A stretch of DNA of 37,354 nucleotides from an uncultured Flavobacteriales bacterium. Its GTDB lineage: Bacteria > Bacteroidota > Bacteroidia > Flavobacteriales > UBA1820. A program made the translations under genes and the position numbers. This document shows positions 7,812-15,770 of the stretch, piece by piece (position 1 is the first letter of the stretch; each line of letters starts with the position of its first letter). Under the pieces are notes generated by a model. That model was not told the origin of the DNA, made no database searches, and was given only the letters and a program-made list of their open reading frames with translations. The stretch spans positions 1-37,354 of the forward strand of contig CAUHQV010000022.1 of assembly GCA_959608625.1 (NCBI GenBank), given 5' to 3'.

Positions 7812-9062
7812 ATGGACTTAAAGAATACTTTTGAAAGAGCCGTCGCCGCTTCGCGTTCGCTGGCCCTGCTGGACGAGGAAAAGATCAACCAAGTCCTCGT
7901 GGCCCTGGCCGACGAAACGGAAAGACAATCGGAATACATCCTTTCGGAAAACGCCCGGGATTTGGCCATCAAGGACAAATCGGATCCGATGTACGACCGG
8001 CTGATGCTCACTCCAGAGCGTATAAAAGCCATCGCCGCCGATATCCGGAGCGTGGCTTCGCTGAATTCGCCCGTAGGCGAAGTGCTGGACCAGTGGACAC
8101 GGCCCAATGGAATAAAGATCACCAAAGTCCGGGTGCCTTTCGGGGTGATCGGCGTAATCTACGAAGCCCGGCCCAACGTGAGCTTCGACGTCTTCTCGCT
8201 GTGCTTCAAGACGTCGAACGCCTGCATCCTCAAGGGCGGATCGGACGCCGTGCATTCCAATGCCGCCATCATTTCGGTCATCAAAAAAGTGCTGTACCAA
8301 TGCTCGGTCGCCCAGGATGTGGTCACCTTGCTGCCTAACGACCGGCAGGCCACGGCCGAACTGCTTACCGCTACCCAGTACGTAGACTTGCTTATCCCCC
8401 GCGGCAGCGCTTCGCTGATCCAATACGTGCGCGACAATGCCCGGGTGCCGGTCATAGAGACGGGCGCCGGAGTATGCCATACTTATTTTTCGGCGGACGG
8501 CGATACGCAAAAAGCGGCCGCTATCGTCTTTAACGCCAAGACCCGTCGCGTATCGGTGTGCAATGCGCTGGACTGCCTGATCGTACACTCGTCCCGCCTG
8601 ACGGACCTCCCCGAAGTGTGTGCCCCCCTGGCGGAAAAGAACGTGGAAATATTCGCCGACGCGCGCGCCTGCGATGCCCTGAAAGGTAAATATCCTTCCG
8701 AATTGCTTTCCAAGGCCAATCGACGCAGTTTCGGCACCGAATTCCAGGATTACAAGATCGCCGTGAAAACCGTGGACAGCCTCGAAGAAGCGCTGGAACA
8801 TATCGCCAAATTCTCTTCCGGGCACAGCGAGTGTATCATTACCGAGAACATCGCTTCGGCGGCCGAATTCGAAAAACGGGTCGATGCAGCCTGTGTCTAT
8901 ATCAACGTATCGACGGCTTTTACGGACGGCGGACAATTCGGTTTCGGCGCCGAAATAGGCATCAGTACCCAAAAACTCCATGCCCGCGGCCCGATGGCCC
9001 TGCCGGAACTCACCAGCTACAAATACCTCATCTCCGGCGAGGGACAGGTGAGGATACCTTAA
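7812..9062 (+). CDS. proA: gamma-glutamyl phosphate reductase (glutamate-5-semialdehyde dehydrogenase)
   Basis: 416 residues from ATG 7812. An upstream in-frame TTG inside the end of proB is less likely. The enzyme reduces glutamyl phosphate to glutamate semialdehyde with NADPH. Family motifs are PFGVIGVIYEARPNV, LKGGSDA, and RRVSVCNALD, which holds the catalytic cysteine. The C-terminal GQFGFGAEIGISTQKLHARGPM is the ProA signature. Last gene of the proC-proA run, ending at the terminator at 9082. Confidence 0.96.
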   Translation: MDLKNTFERAVAASRSLALLDEEKINQVLVALADETERQSEYILSENARDLAIKDKSDPMYDRLMLTPERIKAIAADIRSVASLNSPVGEVLDQWTRPNGIKITKVRVPFGVIGVIYEARPNVSFDVFSLCFKTSNACILKGGSDAVHSNAAIISVIKKVLYQCSVAQDVVTLLPNDRQATAELLTATQYVDLLIPRGSASLIQYVRDNARVPVIETGAGVCHTYFSADGDTQKAAAIVFNAKTRRVSVCNALDCLIVHSSRLTDLPEVCAPLAEKNVEIFADARACDALKGKYPSELLSKANRRSFGTEFQDYKIAVKTVDSLEEALEHIAKFSSGHSECIITENIASAAEFEKRVDAACVYINVSTAFTDGGQFGFGAEIGISTQKLHARGPMALPELTSYKYLISGEGQVRIP

Positions 9063-9081
9063 AATACGCCTTGTCAGGCAT

Positions 9082-9112
9082 ACAAAAGGCCCGCTTACAG
9101 CGGGCCTTTTGT
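9082..9112. terminator. bidirectional terminator after proA
   Basis: A perfect 14-bp inverted repeat (arm ACAAAAGGCCCGCT) with a 3-nt loop, T-rich on both exits, lies between convergent proA and the exporter gene. Confidence 0.85.
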
Positions 9113-9127
9113 AGGTATATCTTGCCG

Positions 9128-10501
9128 TTACCCGTGCTTTACGGGCGTGGATTGGGACAGCCTCAGGCTGCTCACCACCGCTGCCAGGATCGCAAACCCT
9201 ATCCCCACCATCAGACATGTTTTAGCGGACACGCCGGGAGCTGCCATCCGGAAAATAAGCGCTACCAGCGTCGTACCCAGCGTCTGGCCGAACAGCCGCG
9301 CCGTACCCAGCATTCCGCTCGCCCCGCCGCTGCGGGCTGTGGGGGCCGAGGAAACGATAGTCACGTTATTGGGCGTCTGGAACAGGCCGAAACCGGCGCC
9401 GCACAGCGCCATCCGCCAGGCGATCTCCCAGTTGGCCGGGTTTTCAGGAACGGTCATCATCAGGTACAGTCCGGTGGCGAAAACGACCATCCCTATGCTC
9501 CCGAGCAACCCCGGGTGGAGCTTTTCGACCAGCCGGCCCGCCAGGGGAGCCGCCACAATGGTCGCCAGCGGCCAGGGTGTAAGGAGCAATCCCGTTTCGA
9601 CCACGCTGCGGCCCATCACGTCCTGGAAAAAGAACGGAAGAGACACCATCGCCAGCATTTGCGCTGTAAACGAACAAACGGACGTACCGATGGACATGGA
9701 AAAAATGGGGATTTTCAGCAGGTCGACCGGCAAAATGGGCGCTTTCTGGTTCTTCTGCCGCCGGATAAAGAAATACCCGATAGCCAGCAGCGCCACGATC
9801 TGAATGGCGATAAAACGGCGATTCCCGTCATGCGCCAACCCTTCGAGGGTATAAATAAGCAAGCCGAATGTCAGGGCATTCGCTACGGCACTCACTTTGT
9901 CAAATTTATAGCCGCAGTCCTTTACCGGGTTCTGAGGCAGGAAGGCCAGTCCCGTACCCAACGCGATAAGGGCGATCGGGACGTTGATCACGAACAGCCA
10001 GTGCCACGAAGCTACCGACAGGATCGCCCCGGCCAGCGAAGGCCCTGCGGCGACCGATACGGAGACGACCATCGCATTGATGCCCATGCCCCGGCCGATG
10101 ATTTCCGGAGGATAAATGATGCGGATCAGGGCCGTATTGACGCTCATTACAGCCGCCGCGCCGAAACCCTGTACGATACGCGCAACGACCAGCGTCCACA
10201 GCGAATCGGACAAAGCGCAGGCCAGCGAAGCGGCACCGAACACCGCGACCCCGAACAGGAACACGCGCCGGTAGCCGAATATATCGCCCAGCGAGGCGAA
10301 CGAAAGCAGCGATATGGTGATCACCAACTGGTAGGCGTTCACCACCCAAATGATACGGGAAGGGGGTTCCCCGAAATGCTCGGAAAGGGTGGGAAGGGCT
10401 ACGTTCATAATCGTCCCGTCTATCACCGACATGATGATAGCGGCCAGTACGGCCACCACTCCTAAGTACGCTTTGGGAATTCCCAGTATCTTTTTCTTCA
10501 T
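9128..10501 (-). CDS. MFS drug exporter, DHA2 (14-TM, EmrB/QacA-like)
   Basis: 457 residues from the ATG at 10501 (MKKKILGIPKAYLG). A further ATG at 10531 overlaps the -7 element at 10529-10536, so it is rejected as the start. About 14 hydrophobic segments are present, with the DHA2 pattern: SVIDGTIMNVALP in TM1, WVVNAYQLV in TM2, GDIFGYRRVF (MFS motif A), RIVQGFGAAAVM (motif B) and a motif-C-like stretch around VSVAAGPSLAGAI. Such proteins export cationic drugs, dyes or bile compounds by proton antiport; the substrate is unknown. There is no EmrA-like adaptor or regulator beside it. It is a single gene, divergent from the DUF362 cluster. Confidence 0.88.
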   Translation of the reverse strand: MKKKILGIPKAYLGVVAVLAAIIMSVIDGTIMNVALPTLSEHFGEPPSRIIWVVNAYQLVITISLLSFASLGDIFGYRRVFLFGVAVFGAASLACALSDSLWTLVVARIVQGFGAAAVMSVNTALIRIIYPPEIIGRGMGINAMVVSVSVAAGPSLAGAILSVASWHWLFVINVPIALIALGTGLAFLPQNPVKDCGYKFDKVSAVANALTFGLLIYTLEGLAHDGNRRFIAIQIVALLAIGYFFIRRQKNQKAPILPVDLLKIPIFSMSIGTSVCSFTAQMLAMVSLPFFFQDVMGRSVVETGLLLTPWPLATIVAAPLAGRLVEKLHPGLLGSIGMVVFATGLYLMMTVPENPANWEIAWRMALCGAGFGLFQTPNNVTIVSSAPTARSGGASGMLGTARLFGQTLGTTLVALIFRMAAPGVSAKTCLMVGIGFAILAAVVSSLRLSQSTPVKHG

Positions 10502-10528
10502 CTTCCGTCCGTTGCGGATATAATCCTG

Positions 10529-10548
10529 CAAATATACGGACTATCCGT
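10529..10548 (-). promoter_or_regulatory. -7 element and adjoining palindrome of the exporter gene
   Basis: The minus strand reads TATATTTG at 10529-10536, 27 nt before the start codon. Directly upstream, 10536-10548 is a perfect inverted repeat ACGGA-CTA-TCCGT, well placed for repressor binding between -33 and -7. Regulation is inferred from position only. Confidence 0.5.
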
Positions 10549-10704
10549 CCTTATGCGGTTTGGGGAGAGGCCGATAACGAAAGCGTTTTTCCCTCCCAAA
10601 GCTCTTTTAACACAAATTTCATCCTTTGTTTCCTTCGGCAAAGCGCAGTTAAGAAAAACAATCGGAAAATATTTTTACTTTTACTCCCAATATACCACAT
10701 CAAG

Positions 10705-11829
10705 ATGTCTTCTTCCAAAGTATTTTTCACTTCTTTACGCACGACCCCGCGGAGTAATTTGCTCGATAAAATGGAACGCCTGGTCCGTCGTGCGGGCATC
10801 GATACGATCGATTTCGACAACCGTTTCGCCGCCATCAAGATCCATTTCGGCGAGCCGGGCAACGTAGCCTATATCCGGCCCAATTTCGCCGCCCGTATGG
10901 CCGATATCCTGCGTTCGCTGGGGGCCAAACCGTTCCTCACCGATGCCAATACCCTGTATTCCGGCCGGCGGGCTAACGCCGTAGACCACTTGCAAAGCGC
11001 GATGGAAAACGGCTTCAACCCCATTTCGGCCCGGTGCAACGTCATCATCGCCGACGGGCTGAAAGGCACGGATTACCGGGAGATACCCATCGACGGGGAG
11101 TATTGCAAAGCCCCGAAAATAGGCGCGGCCATCGCCGATGCGGACGTGATCATCTCGATGAACCATTTCAAGGGGCACGAACAGGCCGGCTTCGGTGGGG
11201 CGATCAAAAACCTCGGCATGGGCTGCGCCAGCGTAGGCGGCAAGCTGGAACTGCACAGCGCCTCCCAACCGATCGTCCTGCGGGACAACTGCAAGGGGTG
11301 TCTGATCTGCGTGAAACACTGCGCACACGATGCTATCCATCTGGACGCCGACCGCAAGGCCGTGATAGACTACGCCAAATGCGTGGGATGCGGACAGTGT
11401 ATCGCCCTGTGCCAGTACGGTTCGGCCGTGATGGGCGAAGGGGACACCGCCGAACGCCTGAACTACAAGATCGCCGAATACACCGCCGCCGTGCTGAAAG
11501 ACAAACCGCATTTCCACGTAAGCTTTATCATGAACGTATCGCCCGAATGCGACTGCTGGAACCATAACGACGCGGCTATCGTGCCGGATCTGGGTATGCT
11601 GGCCTCGTTCGATCCGGTCGCCCTGGACAAGGCGTGCGCCGACCTGGTTACGGCCGCTCCGGTACTCTCCACCAACAACCGTCTGCACGACGAACACCGG
11701 CACGAACACCTGGAAGGGGAGGACAAATTCCACCTGCTCCATCCGGACACCAAATGGGAAGCCGCGTTGGAACACGCCCAGAAGATCGGTATCGGACACA
11801 TCGACTACGAGCTGGTAACCGTTCCCTGA
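10705..11829 (+). CDS. DUF362 protein with two [4Fe-4S] ferredoxin motifs
   Basis: 374 residues with no signal peptide, so probably cytoplasmic. The DUF362 part (1-190 and 240-374) has IKIHFGEPGN at 45-54, SMNHFKGHEQAGFGGAIKN at 151-169, and C174 in GMGCASVGG. Inserted are two classic ferredoxin motifs: C196-x2-C199-x2-C202-x3-C206 and C226-x2-C229-x2-C232-x3-C236. DUF362 proteins have no settled biochemical role that I can cite; the two clusters imply electron transfer or a metal-site reaction. It is the first of four plus-strand genes (gaps 64, 29 and 9 nt) that include a second DUF362 protein and a membrane iron-sulfur protein, so all four probably serve one redox process. Confidence 0.88.
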   Translation: MSSSKVFFTSLRTTPRSNLLDKMERLVRRAGIDTIDFDNRFAAIKIHFGEPGNVAYIRPNFAARMADILRSLGAKPFLTDANTLYSGRRANAVDHLQSAMENGFNPISARCNVIIADGLKGTDYREIPIDGEYCKAPKIGAAIADADVIISMNHFKGHEQAGFGGAIKNLGMGCASVGGKLELHSASQPIVLRDNCKGCLICVKHCAHDAIHLDADRKAVIDYAKCVGCGQCIALCQYGSAVMGEGDTAERLNYKIAEYTAAVLKDKPHFHVSFIMNVSPECDCWNHNDAAIVPDLGMLASFDPVALDKACADLVTAAPVLSTNNRLHDEHRHEHLEGEDKFHLLHPDTKWEAALEHAQKIGIGHIDYELVTVP

Positions 11830-11893
11830 TCCCGGCATTAAACCAAAACCGAAAAATACAGTCTTATAAAATAGAATTACAATAGATTACAAA

Positions 11894-12403
11894 ATGGAAA
11901 CAACCGCAAAACTCCAAACCCTGTCGTTCGACAACGCACGTACGTACGCTTTTGCCGCTATTTTCGCGGCCGGAAATATCGCTCTGCCCCAATTGGTACA
12001 CCTGGTACCGGGCGGCGGCTTGATGTTCCTTCCCATCTATTTCTTTACCCTCGTGGCGGCCTATAAATACGGCATTGCCGTAGGGCTGCTTACCGCGGTA
12101 GTATCGCCGCTGGCCAACCATTTGCTTTTCGGTATGCCTCCGGCCGGGGCGCTTGCAGTGATCCTCATCAAATCGGTCCTCTTGGCCGCAGCCGCCGCTT
12201 ACGCCGCCAAAAAGGCCGGTAAAATATCTTTCATTGCCGTCGTGGCCGCCGTCGTAGCTTACCAACTGGCCGGATCGCTGGCCGAATGGGGCATCACGGG
12301 TAGTTTCATGGCCGCCGCACAGGATATCCGCATTGGCTTGCCCGGCATCGCCCTGCAGATCGTGGGCGGATATGCCGTTTTGAGAGCCCTTCAAAAAGTC
12401 TGA
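11894..12403 (+). CDS. ECF-transporter S-component-like membrane protein
   Basis: 169 residues, about six hydrophobic segments, rich in Ala and Gly. The layout (short polar start, TARTYAFAAIFAAGN-like first helix, a loop with PGGGLMFLPIYFFTLVAAYKYG, then GLLTAVVSPLANHLLFGMPP) is that of substrate-binding S proteins of energy-coupling factor transporters, which bind vitamins or metal ions. No ECF ATPase or T component lies in the window, so it would use a shared module elsewhere or act alone. Its place inside an iron-sulfur cluster of genes hints at a cofactor or precursor as substrate, but this is inference. Confidence 0.72.
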   Translation: METTAKLQTLSFDNARTYAFAAIFAAGNIALPQLVHLVPGGGLMFLPIYFFTLVAAYKYGIAVGLLTAVVSPLANHLLFGMPPAGALAVILIKSVLLAAAAAYAAKKAGKISFIAVVAAVVAYQLAGSLAEWGITGSFMAAAQDIRIGLPGIALQIVGGYAVLRALQKV

Positions 12404-12432
12404 AACCTCAATAGCCCGAAAAACCCAACACT

Positions 12433-13371
12433 ATGGACAGAAGAGATTTCCTGAAAGCCGTCGCCGTGACCGGCGCCGCGATTTCCATCCAGCCGCACGG
12501 CGCGATGGACGTACTCGCCCAAAGCGTAAAACCCGCCGCCGGGGGGCCTAAATCGGACCTTATCGCCGTGATGGGCGGAGAGCCGGACGAAATGTTCCGC
12601 CGCGCCATCGCCGAGGCCGGAGGCATGGGCCGCTATGTGAAAAAAGGTCAGAAGGTGGTGGTAAAGCCCAACATCGGGTGGGACAAGACCCCGGAACTGG
12701 CCGGTAACACCAACCCGAAACTGGTGGCCGAGGTCGTCAAACAGTGTTTCGAGGCCGGGGCCTCGGAAGTAACGGTATTCGACCACACCTGCGACGACTG
12801 GCGCAAATGCTACCAAAACAGCGGCATCGAGGAAGCCGCCAAAGGCGCCGGGGCCAAAGTCGTGCCCGCCCACGTGGAATCATACTACCGCGAAGTATCC
12901 CTGCCCAAAGGGAAAAGCCTGAAAAAAACCAAAGTCCACACCGCCCTGCTCGACGCGGACGTATGGATCAACTGTCCTATCCTGAAGAACCACGGCGGGG
13001 CCAACCTGACCATCTCCATGAAAAACTACATGGGCATCGTCTGGGACCGGGAATATTTCCACTCGAACAACCTCCAACAGTGCATCGCCGACGTCTGCAC
13101 GCTGGACAAAAAGCCGTCTCTCAACATCGTGGACGCCTACCGCGTAATGAAGACCAACGGCCCGCGCGGCCGCAGCGCTTCGGACGTAGTGGAGGCCAAG
13201 GCCCTGTTCCTCTCGCAGGATATCGTGGCCGTGGATACCGCCGCCGCAAAATTTTTCAACCAGATCCGTGAAATGCCGCTGGAATCCGTCGGCCACCTGG
13301 CAGCCGGGCAGGCCCTGGGCGTGGGTACGATGGATATCGAAAGCCTCAACGTCAAACGCATCAAAATATAA
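12433..13371 (+). CDS. DUF362 protein with twin-arginine signal
   Basis: 312 residues. The start MDRRDFLKAVAVTGAAIS is a twin-arginine signal (RRDFLK, R3-R4) followed by a hydrophobic stretch, which points to export of a folded, possibly cofactor-loaded protein to the periplasm. The DUF362 domain follows: VVVKPNIGWDK, VTVFDHTCDDW, WINCPILKNHGG and ISMKNYMGIVWD. Unlike the first protein of the cluster it has no ferredoxin insertion. It lies 29 nt after the S-component gene and 9 nt before the NapH/NapG-like gene. Together they would put one DUF362 protein on each side of the membrane, with an electron-transfer protein between. Confidence 0.85.
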   Translation: MDRRDFLKAVAVTGAAISIQPHGAMDVLAQSVKPAAGGPKSDLIAVMGGEPDEMFRRAIAEAGGMGRYVKKGQKVVVKPNIGWDKTPELAGNTNPKLVAEVVKQCFEAGASEVTVFDHTCDDWRKCYQNSGIEEAAKGAGAKVVPAHVESYYREVSLPKGKSLKKTKVHTALLDADVWINCPILKNHGGANLTISMKNYMGIVWDREYFHSNNLQQCIADVCTLDKKPSLNIVDAYRVMKTNGPRGRSASDVVEAKALFLSQDIVAVDTAAAKFFNQIREMPLESVGHLAAGQALGVGTMDIESLNVKRIKI

Positions 13372-13380
13372 CCGTCACCG

Positions 13381-14916
13381 ATGCTTCGCAAACTCCGTAC
13401 GGCAGCCGCCATCGTGCTGCTGGTGTTTATCACATTCTATTTCGTCGATTTCGCGGGCCTGCTACCGGAAGGTTTCAGCGTATTGGCCCGTATCCAGTTC
13501 GTGCCCGCCATTTTCTTCCACAGCGCCGTGATCCTTGCAGCCCTGATCGCGCTCACGCTGCTGCTGGGACGCCTGTACTGTTCAGTCATCTGTCCAATGG
13601 GGATATTCCAGGACGTAGTGACGCGCATCGGCGGATTTTTCCGGAAAAAGAAGAAACGGTATAAATTTTCCCCGGCGAAGAACATGCTGCGGTACAGTAT
13701 GCTGGGGATAATGCTCATCGCCCTTATCTCCGGATTCAGCCTTATCGTAAGCCTGCTCGACCCTTATGCCGCCTACGGGCGTATCGCCGCCAACCTGTTC
13801 AGCCCGGTGTATCTAGCCGGGAACAACCTGCTGGAAGCGATCTTCACCTCTTTCGGCAACTATACTTTTTATCGGATGGACATTTACGTGCGGAGCATTT
13901 TCGCCGTATCAGTAGCCATCCTTACGTTATTCGGAATAGGATACCTCGCCTGGAAACACGGGCGCGCCTACTGCAATACGGTATGCCCGGTCGGAACCTT
14001 CCTGGGGCTGATAAGCCGTTTTTCGTGGCTTAAAGTGCGCATAGATACATCCAAATGCACCGGATGCGGCATCTGTGCCACTCGATGCAAATCGTCGTGC
14101 ATAGACCCTAAAAACCATCGGATAGACCATAGCCGATGCGTGGACTGCTTCGACTGCCTGGATGCCTGTCGCCAGAACGCGCTCTCCTTCTCCGTCCCGA
14201 AAACGAAAAAAGCAGCCGTCGAGGCTCCGAAAACCGACGCTGCACGGCGCAAATTCATCGCTACTTCGCTGGCCGCCACCCTTACCGTTCCGGTGCTGAT
14301 GGCCCAAGGCAACCGGGAGCGTCGCCGCGCCCGCCTGCGCGATGAGAACGCCCACACACGGCAGGTTGCCATCAGCCCGCCCGGATCGCTGGGGCACGCA
14401 CATCTGGAAAGGCACTGTACAGCCTGCCACCTATGCGTCAGCAAATGCCCGTCCCATGTACTCAAACCAGCCTTCATGGAATACGGGCTGGCCGGAATGA
14501 TGCAACCGATGATGTATTTCGAGAAAGGGTTTTGCAATTTCGACTGCACGGTCTGCTCGGACGTATGCCCCAACGGGGCCATACTTCCCCTGACCGTCGA
14601 ACAAAAGCACCTGGCCCAGGTAGGCCGCGTAGTATTCGTCGAGGATTTTTGCATCGTGCATACCGACGGCACCAGTTGCGGGGCCTGCTCGGAGCATTGT
14701 CCCACCCAGGCTGTGAGCATGGTTCCCTACCGCGAAGGACTGACCATCCCGCATACCGACCCGGATACCTGTGTAGGTTGCGGGGGATGCGAGTACGTAT
14801 GCCCGGCCGTTCCGCATAAAGCTATCTATGTGGAAGGCGAAGAAATACACCTCCAGGCAAAACCCTTCGAGGATTCGCAGGTCCACGAAGAGGAAATAGA
14901 CGGGTTCGGATTTTAA
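13381..14916 (+). CDS. NapH-NapG-like fused membrane iron-sulfur protein
   Basis: 511 residues in two halves. Residues 1-280 resemble NapH: four or so membrane segments, two CxxxCP motifs (YCSVICPMG, YCNTVCPVG), then two ferredoxin motifs (C226/C229/C232/C236 and C253/C256/C259/C263). A twin-arginine-like segment follows, ARRKFIATSLAATL, with R289-R290 and a hydrophobic stretch to about 310. Residues 340-490 resemble NapG, with four cluster motifs starting at C346, C385, C424 and C464. NapH and NapG are normally separate proteins that pass electrons from menaquinol to periplasmic nitrate reductase. No nap reductase genes are here, so the acceptor is probably something else, perhaps the exported DUF362 protein. 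Last gene of the cluster; terminator at 14933. Confidence 0.87.
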   Translation: MLRKLRTAAAIVLLVFITFYFVDFAGLLPEGFSVLARIQFVPAIFFHSAVILAALIALTLLLGRLYCSVICPMGIFQDVVTRIGGFFRKKKKRYKFSPAKNMLRYSMLGIMLIALISGFSLIVSLLDPYAAYGRIAANLFSPVYLAGNNLLEAIFTSFGNYTFYRMDIYVRSIFAVSVAILTLFGIGYLAWKHGRAYCNTVCPVGTFLGLISRFSWLKVRIDTSKCTGCGICATRCKSSCIDPKNHRIDHSRCVDCFDCLDACRQNALSFSVPKTKKAAVEAPKTDAARRKFIATSLAATLTVPVLMAQGNRERRRARLRDENAHTRQVAISPPGSLGHAHLERHCTACHLCVSKCPSHVLKPAFMEYGLAGMMQPMMYFEKGFCNFDCTVCSDVCPNGAILPLTVEQKHLAQVGRVVFVEDFCIVHTDGTSCGACSEHCPTQAVSMVPYREGLTIPHTDPDTCVGCGGCEYVCPAVPHKAIYVEGEEIHLQAKPFEDSQVHEEEIDGFGF

Positions 14917-14932
14917 TCTAAATTTTTGCAAT

Positions 14933-14966
14933 AAAAAAGCCGGGCGTATGTACGCCCGGCTTTTTT
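14933..14966. terminator. terminator of the DUF362/NapHG cluster
   Basis: Arms AGCCGGGCGTA / TACGCCCGGCT with a 2-nt loop are flanked by A6 and T6, so it works in both directions, between the convergent iron-sulfur gene and the lipoprotein gene. Confidence 0.88.
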
Positions 14967-14980
14967 GTTTTATTTTAAAA

Positions 14981-15697
14981 TCATTGTGTCACTTTTATCT
15001 TGAATGCTTTGGTATTGGCTATCAGCGTATACCCATCCTCATTTTCAAAAACCAGGGAAAATACATGAGTGGAAGTGACCGATGGGGCCTTATTCGGTTT
15101 AAGTACGAGCACCCGGCTGAGCAAATGCGGGCCCGCTCCCTGTAGGCCGTTCACGGTAGGATATTCTTTTTCCTGGAATACATACCCCTGATATCCGTTC
15201 ACCACACCTTTGACCACCTCATCCACAGAAAGCGAGAAAATATCGTTCAAGGACGTTCCGGCGGGATGCTGCGGATCATAATCCGTATCGGAAGTGATTG
15301 TCAGCGATTTTATCCCCCTGAAAAGCACATCGTAGGCCGTAAACCGGGGATCGTAATTATAATTATAATCCTGATGGGCCTTGGTGAGCGAATCGTATTT
15401 TTCAGCATCGCTGCGCGAGGTTATATTCTGCACCAAATCGGGCTCGCTTTGCCGGGGATCGACTCCTCCGGCATAAAAATTAATTTGCATCTTATCGTAA
15501 GCAGCCTGTCCGTCGCCTGCGGAACCGGTCGCTTCGTGGTAGTACTTAATCGTGGCCTCGGCCATCTTGGGCGCAGTATACGAACTGATACTGTTCGGGG
15601 AAGACGTATATCCGGGCCCGAAGGGAAGGGCTTCTTTCGAGCAGCCGGCGGCCAACAGTCCCACTGCCGACAGCGCAAATACGGTTCTGAGTTTCAT
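14981..15697 (-). CDS. hypothetical lipoprotein
   Basis: 238 residues. MKLRTVFALSAVGLLAAGCSK is a lipoprotein signal with the lipobox LAAGC (C19). The mature part is polar and rich in Tyr, Asp and Ser, with an extended, probably beta-sheet fold. I recognise no family. It lies downstream of the helicase gene on the same strand after a 73-nt gap that contains a GGCGCA/TGCGCC inverted repeat (around 15722-15747), so it may have its own start of transcription. Likely attached to the periplasmic or outer membrane. Confidence 0.75.
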   Translation of the reverse strand: MKLRTVFALSAVGLLAAGCSKEALPFGPGYTSSPNSISSYTAPKMAEATIKYYHEATGSAGDGQAAYDKMQINFYAGGVDPRQSEPDLVQNITSRSDAEKYDSLTKAHQDYNYNYDPRFTAYDVLFRGIKSLTITSDTDYDPQHPAGTSLNDIFSLSVDEVVKGVVNGYQGYVFQEKEYPTVNGLQGAGPHLLSRVLVLKPNKAPSVTSTHVFSLVFENEDGYTLIANTKAFKIKVTQ

Positions 15698-15770
15698 AAC
15701 GTGCCTATATAGTTGGTTCGTGGCGCAATTTAAAAAAATAATGCGCCCAAAACCTATAATGTTTTATTAA

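Noticed and set aside
7818..9218. 466-codon minus-strand frame antisense to proA
   Set aside because: Shadow of a clearly identified gene; no recognisable motifs and it overlaps the proA terminator.
10551..10862. 103-codon minus-strand frame between the exporter and the first DUF362 gene
   Set aside because: It runs antisense into the DUF362 coding start and contains the exporter promoter region; no recognisable domains.
12162..12215. Possible repeats in the Ala/Gly-rich S-component gene
   Set aside because: Low-complexity codons of membrane helices, not a repeat array.
15722..15747. GGCGCA/TGCGCC inverted repeat between the helicase and lipoprotein genes as a terminator
   Set aside because: The stem is only 6 bp and the T-run is in the loop rather than after the stem.
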